A program made the position numbers and the translations under genes. Shown here piece after piece: positions 7,443-14,668 of a stretch of 35,107 nucleotides of DNA; position 1 is the first letter of the stretch; each line of letters starts with the position of its first letter. Below the pieces are notes generated by a model that worked only from the letters and a program-made list of their open reading frames with translations, was not told where the DNA came from and searched no databases. Source of the DNA: an uncultured Lachnospiraceae bacterium (GTDB lineage: Bacteria > Bacillota > Clostridia > Lachnospirales > Lachnospiraceae); NCBI GenBank assembly GCA_902773435.1, contig CACYEN010000033.1, positions 1 to 35,107 of the forward strand. Reading direction: 5' to 3'.

Positions 7443-8209
7443 CACTTAATCCTCCTTTTTACAAATTCGCGGGCAAGCTCCCTGTAGCTTCTTGCTCCGG
7501 TCGAGTGCGTATCGTAGCGAATGACCGGAAGTCCGTAGCTCGGAGATTCAGCCAGACGCACATTTCTCGGGATGACAGTTTTATAGACATGTACATCCAG
7601 ATTCTCCTTGACGTTATTAACCACGTCAGCGGAAAGATTGGTCCTGACGTCAAACATGGTGAAAACGATGCCGTTGACCTCGAGATCCGTGTTTAATCTC
7701 TCCTTCACCAGGTTGATCGTTTTCAGCAGCTGTGTCAGGCCTTCGAGCGCGTAGTATTCACACTGGACGGGGATCAGCACGCTGTCCGCGGCGCACAGGG
7801 CGTTTAATGTCATCAGTGAAAGAGAGGGCGGGCAGTCGATCAATATATAATCGTAGTCCTTTTTAATGCTTTTTATGGCCTTTTTGAGGAGAAATTCCCT
7901 CTTTTCCATATCGTAAAGTTCTATTTCCGCTCCGGCAAGGTCGGCATTTGAAGGGATAACATACAGTTTTCCGAATTCAGTCCGGATGGCACAGTCCTCC
8001 GCTTCACATTTGCCAATCAAGATATCATATACGGTATTCTCCGCATCTTCTTTCGCTATCCCGAGTCCGCTGGTCGCGTTGCCCTGTGGGTCAAGATCGA
8101 TCAGAAGGACCTTTTTTAGTCTTTCCGCGAGGCACGCCGCAAGGTTGATGGCCGTTGTCGATTTTCCGACACCGCCTTTCTGATTTGAAATCGCTACTAT
8201 TTTACCCAT
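7442..8209 (-). CDS. parA: Chromosome-partitioning ATPase ParA/Soj
   Basis: Predicted 255-aa deviant-Walker ATPase working with ParB. It has the deviant Walker A motif KGGVGKSTTAINLA near residues 11-24, Walker A' region LLIDLDPQGNATSGLG, and Walker B-like DYILIDCPPSLSLMTLNAL. Length matches Soj/ParA chromosomal proteins. I chose ATG at 8209 (MGKIVAISNQKGGVG) over an open extension 87 nt further upstream, because AAGAGGTGG sits 3-6 nt before it and because the extended N-terminus does not resemble the family. An extended -10 promoter lies 32 nt upstream and a parS site about 95 nt upstream, so ParB binding could affect its expression. Confidence 0.96.
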   Translation of the reverse strand: MGKIVAISNQKGGVGKSTTAINLAACLAERLKKVLLIDLDPQGNATSGLGIAKEDAENTVYDILIGKCEAEDCAIRTEFGKLYVIPSNADLAGAEIELYDMEKREFLLKKAIKSIKKDYDYILIDCPPSLSLMTLNALCAADSVLIPVQCEYYALEGLTQLLKTINLVKERLNTDLEVNGIVFTMFDVRTNLSADVVNNVKENLDVHVYKTVIPRNVRLAESPSYGLPVIRYDTHSTGARSYRELAREFVKRRIK

Positions 8210-8240
8210 ATACCACCTCTTAAATCGTTCAGTTAGAATG

Positions 8241-8249
8241 ATTATAGCA
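8241..8249 (-). promoter_or_regulatory. Extended -10 promoter for parAB
   Basis: On the - strand TGCTATAAT (8249-8241) is a consensus extended -10 (TGnTATAAT). No good -35 is seen at 17 nt, which is common for extended -10 promoters. The inferred transcription start lies about 25 nt before the parA start codon. Confidence 0.65.
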
Positions 8250-8302
8250 CGCATGGGATAGAAATAAAATAACTCGTTGGATTTCGATGCTCCCAAATTT
8301 CA

Positions 8303-8318
8303 TGTTTCACGTGAAACA
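8303..8318. promoter_or_regulatory. parS site 1
   Basis: TGTTTCACGTGAAACA is an exact match to the Bacillus-type parS consensus TGTTNCACGTGAAACA and a perfect palindrome. It is nearest to the parA promoter, 54 nt upstream of the extended -10. Confidence 0.97.
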
Positions 8319-8401
8319 AATATCAGGTGCTTTCCACAGAGATGCTGTTTCATCCTGATAAATCTTTACGAGTGCCGCTTCGCGCTCTTATTAGTTTCAC
8401 G

Positions 8402-8417
8402 CGTTTCACGTGAAACG
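8402..8417. promoter_or_regulatory. parS site 2, with adjacent half-site
   Basis: CGTTTCACGTGAAACG is a perfect palindrome differing from consensus only at the outermost base pair. A direct copy of the left half (GTTTCAC, 8394-8400) lies 9 bp upstream of the equivalent position, giving a tandem half-site plus full site. Confidence 0.93.
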
Positions 8418-8524
8418 TTCTAAGCTCCATGTTGGAATGCACTCCTTAAATTATTTTCTTTTATGCCTTTTCTTTTTCTTTTCCGCCTTCCCTTTTCCTG
8501 CTTACAATCACGCCGTACCATTTT

Positions 8525-8540
8525 TGTTTCACGTGAAACA
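8525..8540. promoter_or_regulatory. parS site 3
   Basis: TGTTTCACGTGAAACA, exact consensus and perfect palindrome, 108 bp from site 2. Confidence 0.97.
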
Positions 8541-8678
8541 ACTCCACGTCACCTTATCGCTGATTTCGATACTGTGTCGCTTCTCAAAAAACTTTCCGCT
8601 TTACAACATATATGCTGTAGCAAATTGTTTCCTTTCCCTCTTTATCTTTTCCTCAACCCCTCATACACCCTCTGTTTG

Positions 8679-8694
8679 TGTTTCACGTGAAACA
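8679..8694. promoter_or_regulatory. parS site 4
   Basis: TGTTTCACGTGAAACA, exact consensus, 139 bp after site 3 and 46 bp upstream of the -35 of the divergent hydrolase gene. Confidence 0.97.
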
Positions 8695-8739
8695 GCAAGA
8701 GCGCGATGCTATTCCCTCTCGTATTCGCCCCGATTTTTC

Positions 8740-8768
8740 TTGAACGCCTCCCACTTCCCGAGTATAAT
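8740..8768 (+). promoter_or_regulatory. Strong promoter for the hydrolase-like gene
   Basis: TTGAAC (8740-8745), a 17-nt spacer, and a perfect TATAAT (8763-8768). Transcription would start about 20 nt before the AAAAGGAG ribosome-binding site. Confidence 0.82.
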
Positions 8769-8795
8769 ATATCCATACTGAAAAGGAGCATATGA

Positions 8796-9776
8796 ATGTC
8801 CAGTAAAAACTCAAGCAAATTATTCAGGATTCTCTGCAGGGCGGGCCTCACGATAGGCGCCATCTATGCCTTCAATAAAATCCATTATTTTTACGCCGTC
8901 AAAAACCACCTTCTCACCGCCAGACCGGAAAACTTCTTCGTCTGGCGCGGTTTGCGCGTTTACTACACCGAAAAAGGTTCCGGATCCCCCGTTCTACTCA
9001 TACACGCCGCGCATCCGGCCGCATCAGCATACGAATGGAACGAAATAGAAGACAGGCTCGCAAAAAACCACAAAGTTTATACTCTCGATCTCCCCGGATG
9101 CGGAAGATCCGACAAACCGGTCCTCCAATACACCAGCGCGCTTTACGCTGCCGTGATCAAGGACTTTGTCACTACAATGTCCCTGACAAATGCAGCCGCA
9201 GTCGCCTCGAATCTCTCCGCACCGATTACGATTCTGGCAAACGCATGCGAGCCCGGACTATTCTCAAGCATTACGCTGATCAGCCCGCCTTCGGTCTCTG
9301 CACTTTCGAAGCTTCCCTCATCCTGGTCCAGGCTCAAATTGAAGATAATGAGCCTGCCTGTATTAGGATCGTTTATATACAACCTGACATACACAAGACA
9401 GCAGATCGATCTCCAATTTTCGGAGAGATACTTTTACAATCCCTTCCACGATACAGAAGAGCTTGTAAACCACTATTTTGAGAGCGCTCATCTCTCTTAT
9501 GGCAACGGATATGCACTTTCCGCCAGCATTGCCGGAAATCTTCTCAATATAGATATAAGGTATGCGGCCAGGAATACCGATATACCGGTTCTGATCCTCG
9601 AAGGGGAGGCTATTCCGAAGAGAAATTACATTATTGATGAGTGGGAAGCGCTTAACAGCCGCTTTGAAGTGATCACCATTGAACACACCCGGGAACTTCC
9701 TCATCTCGAAGAGCCCGAGACAGTGGTCCGGCACATTGCGAATTTCCTCGATCAGAAAGGCACGGCCGCCGTATAG
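8796..9776 (+). CDS. Membrane-anchored alpha/beta-hydrolase-fold protein lacking the catalytic triad
   Basis: A 326-aa protein with an N-terminal hydrophobic segment (about residues 10-27) followed by an alpha/beta-hydrolase fold: GLRVYYTEKGSGSPVLLIH (52-70), VYTLDLPGCGRSDKP (94-108), and C-terminal LPHLEEPETVVRHIANFL (301-318). The triad positions look altered. The nucleophile-elbow equivalent reads VASNLSA, with Asn139 where Ser is expected. The acid position in LILEGEAIPKR is Ile273. The His position in the usual GHLPHLEEP motif is Glu300. This suggests a non-catalytic or unusual protein. ATG 8796 follows AAAAGGAG by 7 nt; an ATG at 8792 stops after four codons. It is the only left-arm protein gene opposing the replication direction and sits where noc often lies in Bacilli. 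It uses AT-richer codons than uxuAB or gyrAB. Confidence 0.85.
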   Translation: MSSKNSSKLFRILCRAGLTIGAIYAFNKIHYFYAVKNHLLTARPENFFVWRGLRVYYTEKGSGSPVLLIHAAHPAASAYEWNEIEDRLAKNHKVYTLDLPGCGRSDKPVLQYTSALYAAVIKDFVTTMSLTNAAAVASNLSAPITILANACEPGLFSSITLISPPSVSALSKLPSSWSRLKLKIMSLPVLGSFIYNLTYTRQQIDLQFSERYFYNPFHDTEELVNHYFESAHLSYGNGYALSASIAGNLLNIDIRYAARNTDIPVLILEGEAIPKRNYIIDEWEALNSRFEVITIEHTRELPHLEEPETVVRHIANFLDQKGTAAV

Positions 9777-9788
9777 AAAGAACCGCGC

Positions 9789-9820
9789 TGCCTGTTCAGG
9801 ATTTTACAGTTCAACAGGCA
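9789..9820 (+). repeat. Hairpin after the hydrolase-like gene
   Basis: TGCCTGTT / AACAGGCA, an 8-bp perfect inverted repeat with a 16-nt loop, starts 12 nt after the stop codon. It precedes a stronger terminator hairpin and may assist it or protect the 3' end. Confidence 0.5.
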
Positions 9821-9826
9821 TAGCAA

Positions 9827-9866
9827 AATCCCGGGAGATCTTCTTATTTTTCGATCTCCCGGGATT
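9827..9866. terminator. Bidirectional intrinsic terminator between convergent genes
   Basis: A perfect 14-bp stem (AATCCCGGGAGATC / GATCTCCCGGGATT) with a 12-nt loop lies between the convergent hydrolase-like gene and rsmG. On the + strand it is followed by TTGTTATCTGTTT; on the - strand by TTTTGC. Both directions are plausible. Confidence 0.85.
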
Positions 9867-9930
9867 GTTATCTGTTTACAGATTGATTTAATCAGAAATA
9901 GTCATCCAATCATACTGTATTATCGGTCTC

Positions 9931-10707
9931 TCAGAGCGGCTGCTTCGACGGAACCCCTGCCTTTCTCGGATACCGTGCCGGAGTCGTGTGAATCTTCCTT
10001 ATTAAAATAAGGCATCTTCCGGCATCTCCGATTGAGAACTTGTCTATTTTCTCGATCTCTCCGCCGAGTATCCTTATCCCTTTTCGTGCCCCTTCCAGCT
10101 CTTCATCGCAGTCATGCGCCTTGTAGGCTGCAAAACATCCGTTCTTTTTAACAAACGGCAGTACATATTCCGCCAGAACGGACAGGTTTGCTACCGCTCT
10201 GGAGACGCAGAGATCAAAATTCTCCCTGTATTCTCCCCTCGCCAGATCCTCCGCGCGTCCCTGAACCGCTCTCACAGATCCGTTTCTGCCACCCGTCTCC
10301 CCGTCGCTTTTCATCTCTCCCGAGATATGCAATGCATCGATCACCTCGTTTACAAAAGCAATCTTTTTTCCAACCGAATCCAGCATTGTCACATTGAGAT
10401 GCGGATAGGCTACCGCGAGCGGAACACCCGGAAAGCCGGCTCCCGTACCGATGTCAAGGACAGACTTCACCGACTTCGGATCTATCACCCTGCAGAGAGT
10501 CAGGCTGTCGACAAAGTGTTTTGCCACGGCATCCTCAAAATCAACGATCCTCGTCAGATTCATCACGCGATTTCTCTCCACGATCATGTCGTAGTAAGAG
10601 ACAAGCTGATCCGCCTGTTCCCTTGTCAGATTGACACCTGTCTTCTTTATTTCCCGTTCTATATATTCCGCTCTTTCAATCTCGCGCAGATTGTCCTGCT
10701 CACTCAT
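9931..10707 (-). CDS. rsmG: 16S rRNA (guanine527-N7)-methyltransferase RsmG (GidB)
   Basis: Predicted 258-aa cytoplasmic SAM-dependent enzyme that methylates G527 (E. coli numbering) in 16S rRNA. It shows MNLTRIVDFEDAVAKHFVDSL, the SAM-binding glycine loop VLDIGTGAGFPGVPLA, and the late motif GRAEDLARGEYRENFDLCVSRAVANL. I chose ATG 10707 (MSEQDNLREIER), which has AGGTGAAGGA directly upstream, over a TTG six codons earlier. Between the third strand and GRAED there is an extra segment GEMKSDGETGGRNGSV that typical RsmG proteins lack. It is the last of the rpmH-to-rsmG series but is separated from mnmG by 308 nt, so it may have its own promoter. Confidence 0.95.
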   Translation of the reverse strand: MSEQDNLREIERAEYIEREIKKTGVNLTREQADQLVSYYDMIVERNRVMNLTRIVDFEDAVAKHFVDSLTLCRVIDPKSVKSVLDIGTGAGFPGVPLAVAYPHLNVTMLDSVGKKIAFVNEVIDALHISGEMKSDGETGGRNGSVRAVQGRAEDLARGEYRENFDLCVSRAVANLSVLAEYVLPFVKKNGCFAAYKAHDCDEELEGARKGIRILGGEIEKIDKFSIGDAGRCLILIRKIHTTPARYPRKAGVPSKQPL

Positions 10708-11015
10708 TCCTTCACCTGTCTTCAAATTGCGGTCTTTCCATCACGTGCGGTATTTCTTACTGTCCGGATGCATTATACACGTGCGCGCATTTCTCGTTTT
10801 TTCTGCGTACGTGATTTTCTATTGCCCGTGCTTCGTCGTCCGTGCGCCTTCTACATATGATTTTTAATAATTCCCACGATGCAAAATCCGGCACGTGATC
10901 TTCAGCAATTCCCGCAGACATCGAGGGTCTTCCAAGATCGCGAACCGGACAGATGTGCATAGATGCGAAGCACCAGATTGCCTTTGTTCAGTCTTACGAG
11001 AGTCCCGGCCGATCT
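10708..11015. other. 308-bp spacer between mnmG and rsmG, no clear gene
   Basis: I see no convincing gene here. A 67-codon open frame on the - strand (10960-10757) lacks a good ribosome-binding site and family resemblance. A perfect TATAAT occurs on the - strand (10777-10772) without a good -35 and could serve rsmG. Three CACGTG hexamers occur at 10742, 10778 and 10892, without parS flanks. A recognisable terminator after mnmG is absent. Confidence 0.5.
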
Positions 11016-13049
11016 TTACGCGCGGCCTCTCTTTTTCAGGAAAACGAGCAGGACCGAGACATCCGCGGGACTTACACCCGCAATTCTCGAAGCCTGTCCG
11101 ATCGTCTCCGGCCTGAAGTCTTTCAGTTTCTGCCTGGCTTCGATCCGGAGAGAAGGAACCTCGTCATAGTCGAGATCTTCCGGTATCTTCTTCTGCTCGG
11201 TCTTCGCGAACTGCTCGACCTGGCGCATCTGCCTCTTGATGTACCCCTCATATTTGATCTCGATGTTGACCTGTTCCTGCACATCCTCCGGAAGGTCGGG
11301 CCTCCCGGGATCCACGGCCTTCAGGCTTTGATAATCAAGTTCAGGCCTGCGGATGAGATCCGCAAGCATCGCCCCCGATTCAGGGGGAACTGTTCCGAGG
11401 TCCGTCAGGGCACGCTGGATCTCCTCGCCGGTTCCCACGCTGCAGCGGGCTATCCTCTCTATCTCTGCCGCAATCCGGCTTCTCTTGTTTTCAACTTCAT
11501 TCATCCGAGCCTCTGAGATAAGTCCGCTCTCGAAGCCGACGCGCGTCAGGCGGAGGTCCGCATTGTCCTGTCTCAGCAGGAGCCTGTATTCAGCCCGGCT
11601 CGTCATCATCCGGTAGGGCTCGAAATTCTCCTTCGTCACAAGATCATCGACCAGAACACCGATATAGGCTTCCGATCTCAGGAGCACGACCGGCTCCATC
11701 CCTCTCAGTGTGCGCGAGGCATTGATCCCGGCCATGATGCCCTGCGCCGCGGCCTCCTCGTAACCGGAGCTTCCGTTAAACTGGCCTCCGGAAAACAAAC
11801 CCCGTATCTGCTTGAACTCAAGCGAGCTCTTCAGCTGTCTCGGGGCAAGGCAGTCATATTCGATCGCGTAGGCATTCCTGACGATCCGCGCGTTCTCAAG
11901 TCCCGGCACAGTCCGGTACATCGCGAACTGAACGTCCTCCGGCATAGAGCTCGACATGCCATCTATGTAGATCTCATTCGTGCCCAGCCCTTCCGGCTCG
12001 AGAAAGACCTGGTGTCGCTCCTTGTCGGCGAACTTCATCACCTTGTCCTCAATCGACGGGCAGTACCTGGGGCCGGTCGCATGGATCACTCCGGCATAGA
12101 GCGGGGACCTGTCGATATTCTCCCTTATGATCCGGTGGGTCTCGCTGTTGGTGTACGTCAGCCAGCAGGACACCTGGTCGATCTGCACTGATTCGGGATC
12201 CGTCGAGAAGGAGAACGGGATCACCCTCTCATCGCCTTTCTGCTCCACGCACTTTGAGAAGTCGACGGTCCGCCCGTCAATTCGTGCGGGCGTCCCCGTC
12301 TTGAACCGGGTGAGTTTTATCCCATGCGCCTCGAGGGAGGAGGAGAGATGCGTCGCTGTCATGAGGCCGTTGGGGCCGGTCTCATTGCTCACATCCCCGT
12401 AGATGCATCTCGACTTCAGGTAGACCCCCGTACAGAGGATAACAGCCTTCGCAAAGTAAACAGCCCCTGAGATTGTGCGTACTCCCGCTATAATCTGGCC
12501 GCATTTGGGGACAAGAGATTCCTGTCTTGATGTTATGTTATCCACAATATCCACAGATTTTTGCCCGTAAATTGTGAATAGCGTCTCCAAATAGGAACAC
12601 TTTTGTTTTATATCTGAATATTCTGATATATTATCTATAACATCCTTTATTGTCAGTATTTCTGTCACTTCCTGCTGCCGGATCGTCAGGTTTTCCTGGT
12701 TCTCCAGGACTCTGCGCATCTCTTTCGAGTACTCCGCCTTGTCCGCCTGAGCTCTCAGCGAGTGCACTGCCGGCCCCTTCGAGCGGTTCAGCATCTTGGA
12801 CTGGATAAAGGTTCTGTCTATATTCTTTCCCATTTCACCGCCGAGAGCGTCCACTTCCCGCACGAGATGTCCCTTGGAACTGCCCCCTATATTCGGGTTG
12901 CAGGGCATCATCGCGATGGATTCCACGCTGACGGTGAAAAGAATCGTCCGAAGTCCCGTGCGCGCGCACGCCAGGGCGGCCTCGCAGCCCGCGTGGCCCG
13001 CCCCGACTACCGCGACGTCATATTCTTCTTCGATGTGGTGCATTGACAT
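11016..13049 (-). CDS. mnmG: tRNA uridine-5-carboxymethylaminomethyl modification enzyme MnmG (GidA), with AT-rich insertion
   Basis: FAD-dependent partner of MnmE; together they install the cmnm5 group on U34 of certain tRNAs. The N-terminus has the dinucleotide fold VAVVGAGHAGCEAALA and the signature CNPNIGGSSKGHLVREVDALGGEMGK. Later come GTPARIDGRTVDFS and YCPSIEDKVMKF, then the helical C-terminal domain ending in ASRIAGVSPADVSVLLVFLKK. I chose ATG 13049 because GGGGAG lies 10 nt upstream; ATG 13076 would overlap the mnmE stop (ATGA) but lacks a ribosome-binding site. This gives 677 aa against the usual about 625-630. The excess is a roughly 50-residue insertion between VTEILT and QIIAGVRT, coded by visibly AT-rich DNA (about 12498-12653). 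Confidence 0.95.
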   Translation of the reverse strand: MSMHHIEEEYDVAVVGAGHAGCEAALACARTGLRTILFTVSVESIAMMPCNPNIGGSSKGHLVREVDALGGEMGKNIDRTFIQSKMLNRSKGPAVHSLRAQADKAEYSKEMRRVLENQENLTIRQQEVTEILTIKDVIDNISEYSDIKQKCSYLETLFTIYGQKSVDIVDNITSRQESLVPKCGQIIAGVRTISGAVYFAKAVILCTGVYLKSRCIYGDVSNETGPNGLMTATHLSSSLEAHGIKLTRFKTGTPARIDGRTVDFSKCVEQKGDERVIPFSFSTDPESVQIDQVSCWLTYTNSETHRIIRENIDRSPLYAGVIHATGPRYCPSIEDKVMKFADKERHQVFLEPEGLGTNEIYIDGMSSSMPEDVQFAMYRTVPGLENARIVRNAYAIEYDCLAPRQLKSSLEFKQIRGLFSGGQFNGSSGYEEAAAQGIMAGINASRTLRGMEPVVLLRSEAYIGVLVDDLVTKENFEPYRMMTSRAEYRLLLRQDNADLRLTRVGFESGLISEARMNEVENKRSRIAAEIERIARCSVGTGEEIQRALTDLGTVPPESGAMLADLIRRPELDYQSLKAVDPGRPDLPEDVQEQVNIEIKYEGYIKRQMRQVEQFAKTEQKKIPEDLDYDEVPSLRIEARQKLKDFRPETIGQASRIAGVSPADVSVLLVFLKKRGRA
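12498..12653 (-). other. AT-rich in-frame insertion within mnmG
   Basis: Compared from memory with Bacillus MnmG (segment around LIVEDGECRGVIT), about 50 residues are added here, encoding stretches such as DVIDNISEYSDIKQKCSY and YGQKSVDIVDNITSR. The DNA is clearly AT-richer than the flanking gene and holds TATAT/TATCTATAAC-like tracts (12604-12650) and a perfect DnaA box. The residues are hydrophilic and fit a surface loop, so the enzyme could still function. Confidence 0.7.
12538..12546 (+). promoter_or_regulatory. Perfect DnaA box inside mnmG
   Basis: TTATCCACA, an exact match to the consensus DnaA box, in the AT-rich mnmG insertion. It is immediately followed by ATATCCACA (12547-12555), a one-mismatch box in the same orientation, giving two direct boxes with no spacing. 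Confidence 0.6.
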
Positions 13050-13072
13050 GGTCCTGTTTCTCCCCGCCGGGA

Positions 13073-14668
13073 TCATTTTCCCATACAAAACTGCGAAAAG
13101 ATCGTGTTGATGAGGTCGTCGTCGACCTCTTCCCCGATGATTTCTCCGAGCGCGCTGTAGGCATCCATAAGGTCGATCGAGAAGAAATCCTCCGGCAGCC
13201 CCTGTTCTATGCTCCCGGACACCAGCCGGAGGCTCTCCCCGGCTCTTTTGAGCGCGTTAAAATGACGGACATTTGTGATCAGTGTCTCCTCGCCGAAGCG
13301 GAGATTTCCCGAGAAGAATTTATTTCTTATCACGCTCTCGAGCTCGCGGAGCCCCGTCATCTCCCTCGCCGAGATCCTGATGATCGGAACTCTTTCCCGG
13401 GTGTCCTCCCGCGTATCCTTCGCACCCGGCTCCGTCCCCTGCCCCGTACCTGGCTCCGTCCCCGCATCCGGCTCCGCACCTGTCCCCGCGCCTGTCTCCT
13501 CGCCCGTCTCCTCGTCGATCGCCCTCCTGAGCTCCTCCTCCCGGAGGCTCACGGGAAGGTCCGATTTGTTGAGAAGAACGATGGCCTGCTTTCCGCGGAT
13601 CAATCTCAGAATTTCGCGGTCATTTTCATCGAGCGCCGAGGCGGAGTCGAAGACGGCCAGGATGAGGTCGGCCTGCCCGGCGTATTCTCTGGCGCGCCCG
13701 ATCCCGATTCTCTCGATCTGGTCCCTCGCGTCCCTGATCCCGGCGGTATCGATAATGCGCAGAAGCATTCCGCCGATCCGGATCTTCTCCTCGAGGATAT
13801 CCCGCGTTGTGCCCTCGATCTCGGTCACGATCGCGCGGTCCTCCCCGGTCAGGGCGTTGAGAAGGGAAGATTTTCCGGCGTTCGGCTTCCCGATGATGAC
13901 CGTGAGAATCCCTTCCCTGATGATTCTCCCCTCGCCGAAGGTCGAGCTGAGCCCCTCGATCTCCTCCATGACCCGGATGAGCTTTTCGCGAAGCTCCTCC
14001 GGGTAGCCCGTGAGATCCATGTGCTCGGGATCGTCGAGCGCGGCCTCTATGTAGGCGAGTTCATTCATGATCTTTCCGCGTATCTCCCCGATCCTGTTCC
14101 TCACGGAACCGGAGAGCTGCATGAGGGACGCCTTAAGCGCGTCGTCCGAACTCGCGGAAATGACATCCATGACAGCTTCCGCCTCGCTCAGGTCTATCCG
14201 GCCGCCGAGATACGCCCGCTTCGTAAATTCCCCCGGTTCCGCAGGCCTGGCCCCGGACCGGGTCACGGTCTCGAGAATCCGCCTCATGACGTAGGGGCCG
14301 CCGTGGCTGTTGATCTCGACGGTGTCCTCCGTGGTGTAGGAGCGGGGCGCCCGCATCACCATGACGAGACATTCATCGATGATTTCGCCCGTCCCGGGAT
14401 CCCTGATCCTGCCGTAGTGGATCGTGTTAGCCCTGTAGACTGAGGGGTCGGCGCGGCGGACCTCCCTGTCGTTCTCCCCGCCGGTTTCCCCGCGGGCTTT
14501 CCTCCCGGTCTCCTGACCGGATTCCTCCCCCTCCTCCCGGTCCGCGGCCCTGCCCGGGAGAAAAATCCTCTTAAGAACAGCAAAAGCTTCAGGCCCCGAA
14601 ATTCTGATAATTCCGATGCCCGAAGCTGTCATTCCGCTTGCTATGGCCGCGATTGTGTCGTTCACCAC
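13073..14668 (-). CDS. mnmE: tRNA modification GTPase MnmE (TrmE) with low-complexity insertions
   Basis: K+-stimulated GTPase acting with MnmG on tRNA U34. It opens MVNDTIAAIASGMTASGIGI and has folate-domain motifs (FTKRAYLGGRIDLSEAEAV), G1 GKPNAGKSS, G2/G3 region GTTRDILEE and DTAGIRD, G4 NKSD (367-370), and the C-terminal catalytic CMGK. At 531 aa it exceeds the usual about 450-460. The excess is two low-complexity inserts: residues about 43-74 (EEGEESGQETGRKARGETGG) in the N-terminal domain, and about 386-425 (repeats of ETG, GTG and TEPG) between G4 and G5 of the GTPase domain. The start is GTG at 14668 or the adjacent GTG at 14665, overlapping the jag stop. No strong ribosome-binding site is visible, suggesting coupling to jag. 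Confidence 0.95.
   Translation of the reverse strand: MVNDTIAAIASGMTASGIGIIRISGPEAFAVLKRIFLPGRAADREEGEESGQETGRKARGETGGENDREVRRADPSVYRANTIHYGRIRDPGTGEIIDECLVMVMRAPRSYTTEDTVEINSHGGPYVMRRILETVTRSGARPAEPGEFTKRAYLGGRIDLSEAEAVMDVISASSDDALKASLMQLSGSVRNRIGEIRGKIMNELAYIEAALDDPEHMDLTGYPEELREKLIRVMEEIEGLSSTFGEGRIIREGILTVIIGKPNAGKSSLLNALTGEDRAIVTEIEGTTRDILEEKIRIGGMLLRIIDTAGIRDARDQIERIGIGRAREYAGQADLILAVFDSASALDENDREILRLIRGKQAIVLLNKSDLPVSLREEELRRAIDEETGEETGAGTGAEPDAGTEPGTGQGTEPGAKDTREDTRERVPIIRISAREMTGLRELESVIRNKFFSGNLRFGEETLITNVRHFNALKRAGESLRLVSGSIEQGLPEDFFSIDLMDAYSALGEIIGEEVDDDLINTIFSQFCMGK

Larger units (their letters stand above)
8210..8795. other. Gene-free parS zone
   Basis: This 586-bp stretch between divergent parA and the hydrolase gene holds four parS sites, the parAB and hydrolase promoters, and long pyrimidine-biased tracts on the + strand (about 8449-8502 and 8625-8678). 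Open frames crossing it encode parS-derived peptides such as FHVKQ and VSRET and have no family resemblance, so I regard it as non-coding. It is the likely centromere of this chromosome, about 9.6 kb from the oriC DnaA boxes. Confidence 0.88.

Noticed and set aside
8410-8781. 123-codon + strand open frame across the parS zone
   Set aside because: It reads through three parS sites (encoding FHVKQ and VSRET), has no ribosome-binding site, and its pyrimidine-rich DNA gives an artificial Phe/Ser/Pro-rich sequence.
10757-10960. 67-codon - strand open frame between mnmG and rsmG
   Set aside because: No Shine-Dalgarno and no recognisable domain; it overlaps a possible rsmG promoter.
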